A stretch of DNA of 64,000 bases from Physella acuta (Eukaryota > Mollusca > Gastropoda > Physidae), in the NCBI RefSeq assembly GCF_028476545.1, contig NW_026733201.1, positions 171,396 to 235,395 on the forward strand. Direction: 5' to 3'. Below, piece by piece: positions 46,174 to 56,715 of this stretch (positions within the stretch are counted from its first letter, which is position 1; each line of letters opens with the position of its first letter). Both the position numbers and the translations under genes were made by a program. Under the pieces are notes generated by a model. It had not been told where the DNA came from, made no database searches, and saw only the letters and a program-made list of their open reading frames with translations.

Positions 46174-48449
46174 TTTTCAAAAGAAAACAAAAGTGGGTTA
46201 AGAAAAAGCATCATATAGCCTAAATGTAATGTAAAATAAAAACTCAATTTGAGCTTGAATGAAATTAGTTAATGATAATGCAATAATATAATTTTTATTC
46301 ATTATCAATGAGTTTAGAATAGATCTAAAGGCATAAGCCCTAAGCATATCTATATTTCATGTTGGGCAGAATATAATTAACATTGGTTCTTAAAAAAAAA
46401 GGCCTAGATAATAATAAGTTGCAATAGGCTTAAATTCTAGAATCTAAAAACAAATAGGCCTAAGTAAAAAGAGTGATTAAAGTTTAAATAACAGTCAATG
46501 CAAAAAAAAGTTAATATCTAGCCTAGCTGTAGAAAGTTAAGTAAAGGCCTATCTATAAGTTATTTGTTAAATTATTAATTAGGCTTAGCCTCCAATATTA
46601 ATAGAGTGGCACCCAAGATTTTAACTTCGTATTGTTCAAGATGACTTAAAAAATTAAAATCTACATTTATTTACCTTTAATTTGTCACCAATTTTATTTA
46701 TCAAAAGTTATCAGTAGCCTAGAAAACGATTTGTGAAAAAATGCATTTGTTTTTAAAAGGCTACAATGCTATGACTGATACGGTGGGTTAGTTTTTAAGG
46801 AGAATTGTTGTGATGCGATTGACAGTTCAACAGAAGTGTGTCATATGCTAGATTTCTTCCCATTCAAATAAGCGGCAGGCAAAATGGGCATTTCCATTAG
46901 CTCCACTGCCATACCCTTGTCTTCAACAGATATCAATATTTAAGCTGAATTTCTCGGGACTGCTAGCCGCAATTCTGACAATCTGTAACCTGGTTGTGTT
47001 TTCAGCAATAAAAAATTCTAAGAAATTGTCCACAAATTTTAAGACAACAAGTGCAGAATTAGCGATAGCTGTTCTTCGACTGAAGTATTGAAGTTCTACA
47101 TATCTGAACACTACAACGAACAATACAAGACTAGCATTCGTAATGTCCCTAATGGTCTACTTCAGGCATCCCACCTGCTCACTTTAAAGAATCTACATTG
47201 GTCCAAATACAATAGGGTATCTCATTACATATTTTCCCAAATTTACATCAAAGGTCAGGCTGGCTGGGGGATTACTCGCATCCACCCATCTCCAGCCACC
47301 TCAGGTCAAATACCAGGTGACTGTACAACTACCACGCATACCAATGTTGTGACACTAATGTCTTCCTATATAATTGTTGGGTTTCAGGTTGCTGATAACT
47401 CACAACATAAAGCATGAACTCAGTTACATTTACAACAATCAACTATGTCGGAAATAAACCTTTTAGTTTTATTCCAATTTCATTCAGAAATTATTATTTA
47501 AGGTTAAAAATAGCAACCAATGCTGAAACATTGGGCCCCGGCCTTCAAGCAACCGCCCCATTTGCCACCCCCAAATGCCTATTAACTAGGCTATAGGCCT
47601 ATTTATTAGTATTTATTAATTTAATAAATTAATACTTTTCACTGTTCTGTATTTATTTAGGCATACAACAAGACTACACAGTATTTTGTTTTAAATGTTT
47701 TTGATATAGGCCTATCTGTGGTCACTGGTCTTGCCTTTATTTTTAATTAAGCAGCTTAGCCGCCTTTACACTTTCCTGCTCTTTTGGTTAGGCTAAGTAT
47801 TAGGCCTAAGTAAGTTAATAACAAAAAACTTAATAATTAATATGGCCTACTTTAGGCCCCTATGTACTTAATAATATAAAAATGGTCAGTAGGCTAGTCT
47901 ACTAAACTATCAACACTACTAATTCTGCAATTAATAGCACTGGGCTTATAATATTAATAAATAGTAAATACTTCATTAGTCTAGCTCTAGCTAGAGTTTA
48001 CTAGTACTAAGTACTAGATTCTAATAGTACCTAGTTTAAGTTAGTGCCTATAGTATAGAATTTTAGATAGATCTAGTACTAGTACTATTATAATTAGTAG
48101 ACCCAGTAGGCCCCCTATAGAATAATACAATTTATAATAGAGTATTGTGTACTGTTAAGTACTGTAACACGTAAGACTTATTTACTAATACTAACTATTA
48201 TAACTAAGAGACATGTAAGTTTATTTTTAGTTTAATAACTTTAAAAGTTTTAACTTTTTAAGTGAGAAGTGAAAGTGTGATAATACTGTTACAGTGTGTT
48301 AACTGTAGTAGTGTTACTGACGTTACTGTTACTATGTTAGGATTGTTAGGCCTACACTGTTACTCACTGTTAGTGTCAACTAACTAGTGTCTACTACTAC
48401 TAGATCTACTACTCTAGTAACTAGAGTGTAAGTGTAAACGGTAAAGTCA
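46174..48449. other. upstream intergenic region, no gene seen
   Basis: Probably includes the promoter of the minus-strand gene that starts at 46173. Open frames at 46923-47123 (minus) and 47088-47596 (plus) have no recognisable motif or splice context. Rich in TAGGCCTA, CTAGTACTAG and TAGATCTAG words after 47700. Confidence 0.45.
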
Positions 48450-48457
48450 CAAAAGTG

Positions 48458-48997
48458 GGTAATCTATCGTTTTGGGTACGTAAAATCGCCCGCGGCTATT
48501 AATGTACGAAAAAGTTACCTCATTGTCAAGGCTTTAGTAGAAGTATATTGTGATATATTTGTGTCAAATATTATAGATAAATGAATAATAAACCTAAATC
48601 AATGGCTAAATATATCAATATATGCCAGAAATTAACTTTAAACAGCAGTGTTTGCGAGCAAGATTTGCTATATAAACAGCAGCCATTTGTAAAATAGAGT
48701 GACTTCCGCCTGTCTCGCGCTATATCCGCTATAAAAAAAAACTTAAACAAGATGGCTGCTATAGTAAATGAGCATGGTTGCATCTGTTGGAAACATCGCT
48801 AGTCTTCATTTATTACTGAAAAGTTTTAATTCAATTGTTTAAAAACAGGTACATAAATGAAAGAAGGAAACATTTTTGTATTTTTCAAAACATAAATCTT
48901 CCTCAAAATGTGAAATAATTATTAAAATTTAAGGAGTCACCTGTTTTTCACATTACTAGTCGCGGGCGATTTTACGTACCCAAAACGATAGATTACC
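48458..48997. mobile_element. TIR element family 1, copy 2, 540 bp
   Basis: Same ends (GGTAATCTATCGTTTTGGGT) and same interior order as 18924-19465. CAAAAGTG flanks both sides (48450-48457 and 48998-49005), a perfect 8-bp duplication. The two copies have different duplications, so they are independent insertions in the same orientation. Confidence 0.93.
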
Positions 48998-49080
48998 CAA
49001 AAGTGTAAAGTAAAGTGTTAAGTGTAGGCCTAAGAACTTAGATCTAGATATCTAGATCTAGATTCTAGAGTAGATATCTC

Positions 49081-49786
49081 GGTAAAACTCCATTTTAGCG
49101 TATTTTATTCTTCGTTGCTTGTTTACCTCCAGTTGAGCGTATTTTATTATAATACCCGAAACACACCAAAACATTAGGAAAACACGATTTATTTATTTGT
49201 ATTGTATTTTTGTTTTGACAAATGAATAAAAAAAAACAGAGACAGACTTTGTTTTAGATTTTAATAATTTACTTTTGTCAAAACGTGAGAAAAATCCAAA
49301 TTTAGAATATTGAATGTGCTATGTTTGTGTGTCAGTTAGAATTTTCATGGCAATGGGTGAAGTACGTAAACGTAACTCACAATTGCAAGTCGGTTAAGTT
49401 TGTATTGTTACAAGTATCTCCCAGGCATGATACTATAAATAAACATGTATGAACTTACAATGAACCCAAAACTGAGGCCAACACAATTTCAAACAGCTAT
49501 TGCCCGAGCTATGACGTATGCTGATAATTAAAGTCTAAGTGAACTCACTGTGAACCCGCGACCGTGTAAGGATTTTTCTTCCGCTAACGATCACAAGATC
49601 ACAGTTCTAATGCTTTTTTATGTTTTTTTTTACCTTTTCTAATTAAAAATCACATTCATAAAAAAATATGTAGATCTAGTGTTTTCCTGACGTTTTTGTG
49701 TGTTTCGGTTGTGTTTATAATAAAATACGCTCAACTGGAGGTGAACGTAAAGCAGGGAATAAAATACGCTAAAATGGAGTTTTACC
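49081..49786. mobile_element. TIR element family 2 (GGTAAAAC ends), 706 bp
   Basis: Long imperfect inverted repeats of about 85-95 bp begin GGTAAAACTCCATTTTAGCG and each contains GCGTATTTTATT twice. GATATCTC flanks both sides (49073-49080 and 49787-49794), a perfect 8-bp duplication. No transposase frame. Terminal GGTAA and duplication length are shared with family 1, so both may be mobilised by one type of transposase. Confidence 0.9.
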
Positions 49787-49794
49787 GATATCTC

Positions 49795-50339
49795 GGTGTT
49801 ACTCAAGTTAACTGTAACTGTTAGTTACACTTCAGTTTTATTTCACATTTAGATCTAGATCTAGATTAGATTCTAACTAACTTTAAAATCTTTCATTAGC
49901 CTAGAATCCAGTTTCAGAATTCTTTTTCATAACCAGACATTTCCAATAAAAGTTGGATGAATTTTTTTTTAAGAGCCCTAGCCTGACAAGAAGTTGATAA
50001 TAAACATTTTAGTCAAGTAAAACTTGGCTCTTCATCATGCGAGTTAAAATATTAGGTCTAGACAAGACTCTAAATCTAGAAATTCTAGTTCCGGGCATTT
50101 AATGACTTAAAATAAAAAATAATAATATACAAGTTTTTTAAATATTTTAAGTAAATTTAGATCTATGAATCTAGAGATCTAGTAAATACGTATTCTTTAC
50201 GTCTTTGAATAGGCAAATAATTTATAATTCCATAATAAACCTAATACTACTATAATAATTATTATAACTTATATTTATATCTCTATAGATTCTAGTTCCC
50301 ATTTTAAATTATTACTTGCTGACGCAACGATAGATGTAC
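49795..50339. other. AT-rich spacer, no gene seen
   Basis: Contains several AGATCTAGAT words. No exon or transposon ends identified. Confidence 0.5.
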
Positions 50340-50411
50340 TCCTCGGTAGTATAGTGGTAAGTATCCCCGCCTGTCACGCGGGAGACCGGGGTTCGATTCC
50401 CCGCCGGGGAG
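50340..50411 (+). tRNA. tRNA-Asp (GTC anticodon)
   Basis: 72 nt with no intron. Acceptor TCCTCGG pairs with CCGGGGA, leaving G as discriminator. The A box is TAGTATAGTGG, the anticodon loop CTGTCAC has GTC, and the T arm is CCGGGGTTCGATTCCCCGC with the B box GGTTCGATTCC. Sequence is nearly identical to animal cytosolic tRNA-Asp as I recall it. It looks functional. Confidence 0.97.
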
Positions 50412-51653
50412 ATTAATTTTTATTCTTAGGGCCTAAACGTAAAACGTTTTTAATTAACCAACTGGGAAAATTCTAAAACAGCGATATTGTTACTTGATAA
50501 GTCCCGATTGGTTTCTAGTTTTTGACATGCAGACCAAAACACGAACTTGAGAAGCAAACCCTTATGTCAAACGATAAAAAGTATAGTTACATTTAAATTT
50601 TTTTTTATAGCTGTTTGGGAACCATCTTCTTCTTCTTCGTTCTTAATTTTTACTGTTGGGACCGATCGAGTCTTATCTGCCAGAGGATTTGAACTCGAGA
50701 CTTTTTTTTTTAATTTATCAACCATGATAAGGATTAATTAAGGATTACGTGTCAACTGGTTATGCGCCATTGAGGCCATTGACTCCGATTTCAGCCTGCT
50801 TTTCTTTTTGGATTTGCTTCCATAGCCTTTGTCCAACCAAGTACAAACTGCATGACAGCAGTTGTTTTATTTTGGAATTGTCTCTCCTAGAAGACTGGCT
50901 GTCCCCATCTAGCGAGCCTCAACGATTAAACTCATTTTCATATTTTTGTATTGAATATAAGCCGTTGAAAAGCCGTTTAGAATTATTTTTTTCAATTCCA
51001 ATATGTAAAACAAACAAACCCACCCACAAACCCCTCATTGAAGTCAACCGGAGTGGTCAGGGAAAGTAAAACAATGAAAGTCACAACAATCTAGTAGTTT
51101 ATTTATATTAAATAATATCACAGCCTCTATCACGACATGGACTATGAATCCAAATTAAAAGTGTTAGCTATTAGAGAAAATTACCCTATAAATAAACTTG
51201 AAATTTCACTCATTTGTGAGATTGGAATCCGGCACCCCTCAATTTACATGCATCTAACACAGTGATTCTTCCAGACTTTTTTCACCGGCGGGGGAGGGGG
51301 GGGGGGGGGGCGGAGAGATGCCTGGCAGAAACTCTGATCTAACTCTACAAGTCTTTTGGTTTTCATCGAATCGCCAAGAAACTTTGGGTATTATTTTATC
51401 TTCACAAACATTATTTTCTTAAAAGATGACCGAAAGAAACTTGGTGTTTTGGGAAGGTTTCTGACATTAAAATTTATTATAATTGGGAGAGCGTCGCCCC
51501 GGCAGTAAGTCGGTGCGGTTTGTGCCTACATCCCTTTTAATGAGCGATAAGGAGGGAATGCGAGGTGTCTTCCAGCGCATCAGCAATGGTAGCGGTTAGG
51601 TGCCCATAGCTACTCAGCGGATGACTGAATGCAAGGGATCCGTTGAATGCGCC
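50412..51653. other. spacer, possible old repeat material, no gene seen
   Basis: A stretch near 50620-50710 has CTTCTTCTTCGTTCTT and GGATTTGAACTCGAGAC, which resembles an inverted B box and may be SINE debris. A GC-rich segment at 51485-51650 leads directly into the large array. A 106-codon frame at 50749-51069 has no motif. A G-rich run lies near 51289-51310. Confidence 0.4.
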
Positions 51654-54600
51654 CCGCACCCCCCTTTGCCCTTCCCAGCCCCCGGCGCCCCACCACCCGC
51701 ACCCCCCTTTGCCCTTCCCAGCCCCCGGCGCCCCACCACCCGCACCCCCCTTTGCCCTTCCCAGCCCCCGGCGCCCCACCACCCGCACCCCCCTTTGCCC
51801 TTCCCAGCCCCCGGCGCCCCACCACCCGCACCCCCCTTTGCCCTTCCCAGCCCCCGGCGCCCCACCACCCGCACCCCCCTTTGCCCTTCCCAGCCCCCGG
51901 CGCCCCACCACCCGCACCCCCCTTTGCCCTTCCCAGCCCCCGGCGCCCCACCACCCGCACCCCCCTTTGCCCTTCCCAGCCCCCGGCGCCCCACCACCCG
52001 CACCCCCCTTTGCCCTTGGGGGGGGGGGGGCGCCCCACCACCCGCACCCCCCTTTGCCCTTGGGGGGGGGGGGGCGCCCCACCACCCGCACCCCCCTTTG
52101 CCCTTGGGGGGGGGGGGGGGGGCGCCCCACCACCCGCACCCCCCTTTGCCCTTGGGGGGGGGGGGGGGGGCGCCCCACCACCCGCACCCCCCTTTGCCCT
52201 TGGGGGGGGGGGGGGGGCGCCCCACCACCCGCACCCCCCTTTGCCCTTGGGGGGGGGGGGGGGCGCCCCACCACCCGCACCCCCCTTTGCCCTTGGGGGG
52301 GGGGGGGGGGCGCCCCACCACCCGCACCCCCCTTTGCCCTTGGGGGGGGGGGGCGCCCCACCACCCGCACCCCCCTTTGCCCTTGGGGGGGGGGGGCGCC
52401 CCACCACCCGCACCCCCCTTTGCCCTTGGGGGGGGGGGCGCCCCACCACCCGCACCCCCCTTTGCCCTTGGGGGGGGGGCGCCCCACCACCCGCACCCCC
52501 CTTTGCCCTTGGGGGGGGGCGCCCCACCACCCGCACCCCCCCTTTGCCCTTGGGGGGGGATGCCCCACCACCCGCACCCCCCCTTTGCCCTTGGGGGGGG
52601 ATGCCCCACCACCCGCACCCCCCCTTTGCCCTTGGGGGGGATGCCCCACCACCCGCACCCCCCCTTTGCCCTTGGGGGGGGGATGCCCCACCACCCGCAC
52701 CCCCCCTTTGCCCTTGGGGGGGGGATGCCCCACCACCCGCACCCCCCCTTTGCCCTTGGGGGGGGGGATGCCCCACCACCCGCACCCCCCCTTTGCCCTT
52801 GGGGGGGGGGATGCCCCACCACCCGCACCCCCCCTTTGCCCTTGGGGGGGGGGATGCCCCACCACCCGCACCCCCCCTTTGCCCTTGGGGGGGGGGATGC
52901 CCCACCACCCGCACCCCCCCTTTGCCCTTGGGGGGGGGGATGCCCCACCACCCGCACCCCCCCTTTGCCCTTGGGGGGGGGATGCCCCACCACCCGCACC
53001 CCCCTTTGCCCTTGGGGGGGGGATGCCCCACCACCCGCACCCCCCTTTGCCCTTGGGGGGGGGATGCCCCACCACCCGCACCCCCCTTTGCCCTTGGGGG
53101 GGGGATGCCCCACCACCCGCACCCCCCTTTGCCCTTGGGGGGGGGGATGCCCCACCACCCGCACCCCCCTTTGCCCTTGGGGGGGGGGATGCCCCACCAC
53201 CCGCACCCCCCTTTGCCCTTGGGGGGGGGGATGCCCCACCACCCGCACCCCCCTTTGCCCTTGGGGGGGGGGATGCCCCACCACCCGCACCCCCCTTTGC
53301 CCTTGGGGGGGGGGATGCCCCACCACCCGCACCCCCCTTTGCCCTTGGGGGGGGGGGATGCCCCACCACCCGCACCCCCCTTTGCCCTTGGGGGGGGGGA
53401 TGCCCCACCACCCGCACCCCCCTTTGCCCTTGGGGGGGGGGGATGCCCCACCACCCGCACCCCCCTTTGCCCTTGGGGGGGGGGATGCCCCACCACCCGC
53501 ACCCCCCTTTGCCCTTGGGGGGGGGATGCCCCACCACCCGCACCCCCCTTTGCCCTTGGGGGGGGGGATGCCCCACCACCCGCACCCCCCTTTGCCCTTG
53601 GGGGGGGGGGATGCCCCACCACCCGCACCCCCCTTTGCCCTTGGGGGGGGGATGCCCCACCACCCGCACCCCCCTTTGCCCTTGGGGGGGGGATGCCCCA
53701 CCACCCGCACCCCCCTTTGCCCTTGGGGGGGGGGATGCCCCACCACCCGCACCCCCCTTTGCCCTTGGGGGGGGGGATGCCCCACCACCCGCACCCCCCT
53801 TTGCCCTTGGGGGGGGGGATGCCCCACCACCCGCACCCCCCTTTGCCCTTGGGGGGGGGGATGCCCCACCACCCGCACCCCCCTTTGCCCTTGGGGGGGG
53901 GATGCCCCACCACCCGCACCCCCCTTTGCCCTTGGGGGGGGGGATGCCCCACCACCCGCACCCCCCTTTGCCCTTGGGGGGGGGGATGCCCCACCACCCG
54001 CACCCCCCTTTGCCCTTGGGGGGGGGGGATGCCCCACCACCCGCACCCCCCTTTGCCCTTGGGGGGGGGATGCCCCACCACCCGCACCCCCCTTTGCCCT
54101 TGGGGGGGGATGCCCCACCACCCGCACCCCCCTTTGCCCTTGGGGGGGGATGCCCCACCACCCGCACCCCCCTTTGCCCTTGGGGGGGGATACCCCACCA
54201 CCCGCACCCCCCTTTGCCCTTGGGGGGGGATGCCCCACCACCCGCACCCCCCTTTGCCCTTGGGGGGGGATGCCCCACCACCCGCACCCCCCTTTGCCCT
54301 TGGGGGGGGGATGCCCCACCACCCGCACCCCCCTTTGCCCTTGGGGGGGGATGCCCCACCACCCGCACCCCCCTTTGCCCTTGGGGGGGGGATGCCCCAC
54401 CACCCGCACCCCCCTTTGCCCTTGGGGGGGGGGATGTCCCACCACCCGCACCCCCCTTTGCCCTTGGGGGGGGGGATGCCCCACCACCCGCACCCCCCTT
54501 TGCCCTTGGGGGGGGGATGCCCCACCACCCGCACCCCCCTTTGCCCTTGGGGGGGGGATGCCCCAACACCCGCACCCCCCTTTGCCCTTGGGGGGGGGGG

Positions 54601-54905
54601 GTGCCCCAACACCCGCACCCCCCTTTGCCCTTGGGGGGGGGGGTGCCCCAACACCCGCACCCCCCTTTGCCCTTGGGGGGGGGGGTGCCCCAACACCCGC
54701 ACCCCCCTTTGCCCTTGGGGGGGGGTGCCCCAACACCCGCACCCCCCTTTGCCCTTGGGGGGGGTGCCCCAACACCCGCACCCCCCTTTGCCCTTGGGGG
54801 GGGTGCCCCACCACCCGCACCCCCCTTTGCCCTTGAGGGGGGGGTGCCCCACCACCCGCACCCCCCTTTGCCCTTGGGGGGGGGGTGCCCCACCACCCGC
54901 AATCC
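51654..54905. repeat. GC-rich minisatellite, about 75 copies, open in six frames
   Basis: Core unit CCACCACCCGCACCCCCCTT, then TGCCCTT. It divides into zones: 51654-52017 has a 43-bp unit with CCCAGCCCCCGGCG; 52018-52555 replaces that with runs of about 9-18 G then CGCCCC; 52556-54590 has G runs then ATGCCCC, with seven C in the core until about 52980 and six after; 54590-54905 has GTGCCCCAACACC. No copy contains a stop codon on either strand, so all six frames are open for over 1000 codons. Alternating long C and G runs predict G-quadruplex, i-motif and hairpin formation. Not considered coding. Confidence 0.96.
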
Positions 54906-55234
54906 CCTCCCCGCTAAAACATTAACATTGAAAATTAATTTAAAAAAAAAAAGACAACACAGGAAAAGGTGGCAGAATATTTCTGCGTTGCATTTTTTGT
55001 TGAGAATATAAATTCTTATGCCAATTTTTAACCTGATCAAAATTTAATTTTGTAAGCTTATATTTTTCTTGAACTCCGTGAAAGATGAAATTAATGTCGT
55101 TAGTGAATTTCTTGAGTTCTCCGCTAATGGTTTATTAATTGGCAACAGAAAATATAAACTTTGAGTCTTCTCTCAAATTCGCGACATTTCACTAATAATA
55201 TTTTCTAATATTTATAACATATCTCTAATCTTGC
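54906..55234. other. AT-rich spacer, no gene seen
   Basis: Unique sequence between two arrays. No feature recognised. Confidence 0.5.
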
Positions 55235-55730
55235 GATAAATGACAATCTTCTGACAAGTGCGTCTCTGTTATTGTATGTGACAATCTAACAATCTTCTCA
55301 CAGGGGTATGTGACAATCAGGGGCGTCTCTGTTGTGGTATGTGACAATCTTCTGACAGGGGCGTCTCTGTTGTGGTATGTGACAATCTTCTGACAGGGGC
55401 GTCTCTGTTGTGGTATGTGACAATCTTCTGACAGGGGCGTCTCTGTTGTGGTATGCGACAATCTTCTTACAGGGGCGTCTCTTGTATCGACAATCTTCTG
55501 ACAGGGGCGTCTCTTGTATCGACTATCTTCTGACAGGGGCGTCTCTGTTGTGGTATGTGACAATCTTCTGACAGGGGCGTCTCTGTTGTGGTATGTGACA
55601 ATCTTCTGACAGGGGCGTCTCTGTTGTGGTATGTGACAATCTTCTGACAGGGGCGTCTCTGTTGTGGTATGTGACAATCTTCTGACTGGGGCGTCTATGT
55701 TGAATTTGACAATATTGCGACATGGGTTAC
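55235..55730. repeat. 38-bp minisatellite, about 12-13 copies
   Basis: Unit contains GACAATCTTCTGACAGGGGC and GTCTCTGTTGTGGTATGT. Two shortened copies (CTTGTATCGAC) sit centrally, and edge copies are degenerate. Confidence 0.94.
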
Positions 55731-56067
55731 GTTGGTGTGGTTTGTAACAATCTTTTGGCAACATGGATAATAACACTTCATTGAGTTGCAGAAAACTCCT
55801 GGCACCAACAAATTGTTCTGAAAAGAAAGATTCATTTTTTAATGTTATTACTAATGCTTTATATAAATGCAGTCATTATTAGCGCTGTACACAAAAATTA
55901 CATTACTAATAAGTTTTATATCAACACTATAAGATTATTTTACATTAAAAAAATAGAAACTGAGGGTTCAGTGTAGCTCTGTGCGGAGTAGAAATTTGTA
56001 ACCAATTCTAAATGCCGGTTCATAAAAAAAGCCCTTTTAATATTCCAATCCTAAAACAGTCATATAA
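55731..56067. other. AT-rich spacer, no gene seen
   Basis: Unique sequence. No feature recognised. Confidence 0.5.
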
Positions 56068-56300
56068 TATCAAGGAACATATACTCTGTATAATCAGGAA
56101 CATATATTCTGTATAATCAGGAACATATACTCTGTATAATCAGGAACATATACTCTGTATAATCAGGAACATATGCTCTGTATAATCAGGAACATAAACT
56201 AAGTATAATCAGGAACATATACACTGTATAATCAGGAACGTATACTCTGTATAACCAGGAACATATACTTGTATAATCAGGAACCTGAACTCTATTTAAT
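56068..56300. repeat. 23-bp minisatellite, about 10 copies
   Basis: Unit GAACATATACTCTGTATAAT plus CAG. It shares the ATCAGGAAC and TACTCT order with the 26-bp satellite starting at 56716, so the two arrays may be related. Confidence 0.93.
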
Positions 56301-56715
56301 CAGGTAGGCCTATATTCTAAAAATCAGAAACATACATGTTAAACTAAGAATCTAAGAAAATTGAAGAAATTAAGAAAATTTGACATTACACTATTCATGT
56401 GATTTCCATTCTATCTTGTATTGCTTAATTACCTAAGATTTTATGACGCAAGCTATACAACCTATACACTGTCTTGGTGCCTGTAAGTCACCGTGTCACC
56501 AAAACAGCGAAGAGCCTTTTGTCTTCATGTCAGTCCACATAAAAATATGCACATCTGTTAAATTGCGCTCTCTTAACTACTCGTCTTCAGTGCAAAGGGA
56601 GCTAGCCACAAATACAGCAGACTCAATGCTTGAAATATGTGGTATCAGCTGTTTGTCTTATGGATCGACAATGTTCTGCCAGTTTTGTGGTTTAACATTC
56701 AGGAAAATAATTTAA
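56301..56715. other. unique insert between two related arrays
   Basis: Includes a 90-codon plus-strand frame (56443-56715) whose stop falls at the array border. It is of mixed composition with no motif I recognise. It separates the 23-bp and 26-bp arrays and could be an insertion into an ancestral array, but no transposon ends are evident. Confidence 0.4.

Noticed and set aside
46923-47596. Open frames near the start of the membrane-protein gene
   Set aside because: No motif, no consistent splice sites, and composition like the surrounding non-coding DNA. They remain uncharacterised.
51262-51320. hAT-like end CAGTGATTCTTCCAGAC
   Set aside because: No inverted partner end or flanking duplication could be found.
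51537-55040. Six overlapping open frames of more than 1000 codons in the GC-rich array
   Set aside because: They exist on both strands and in every frame because the repeat unit has no stop codon. The products are low-complexity PPAPP, GGGA and RGVRVVG repeats with no start context or domain.
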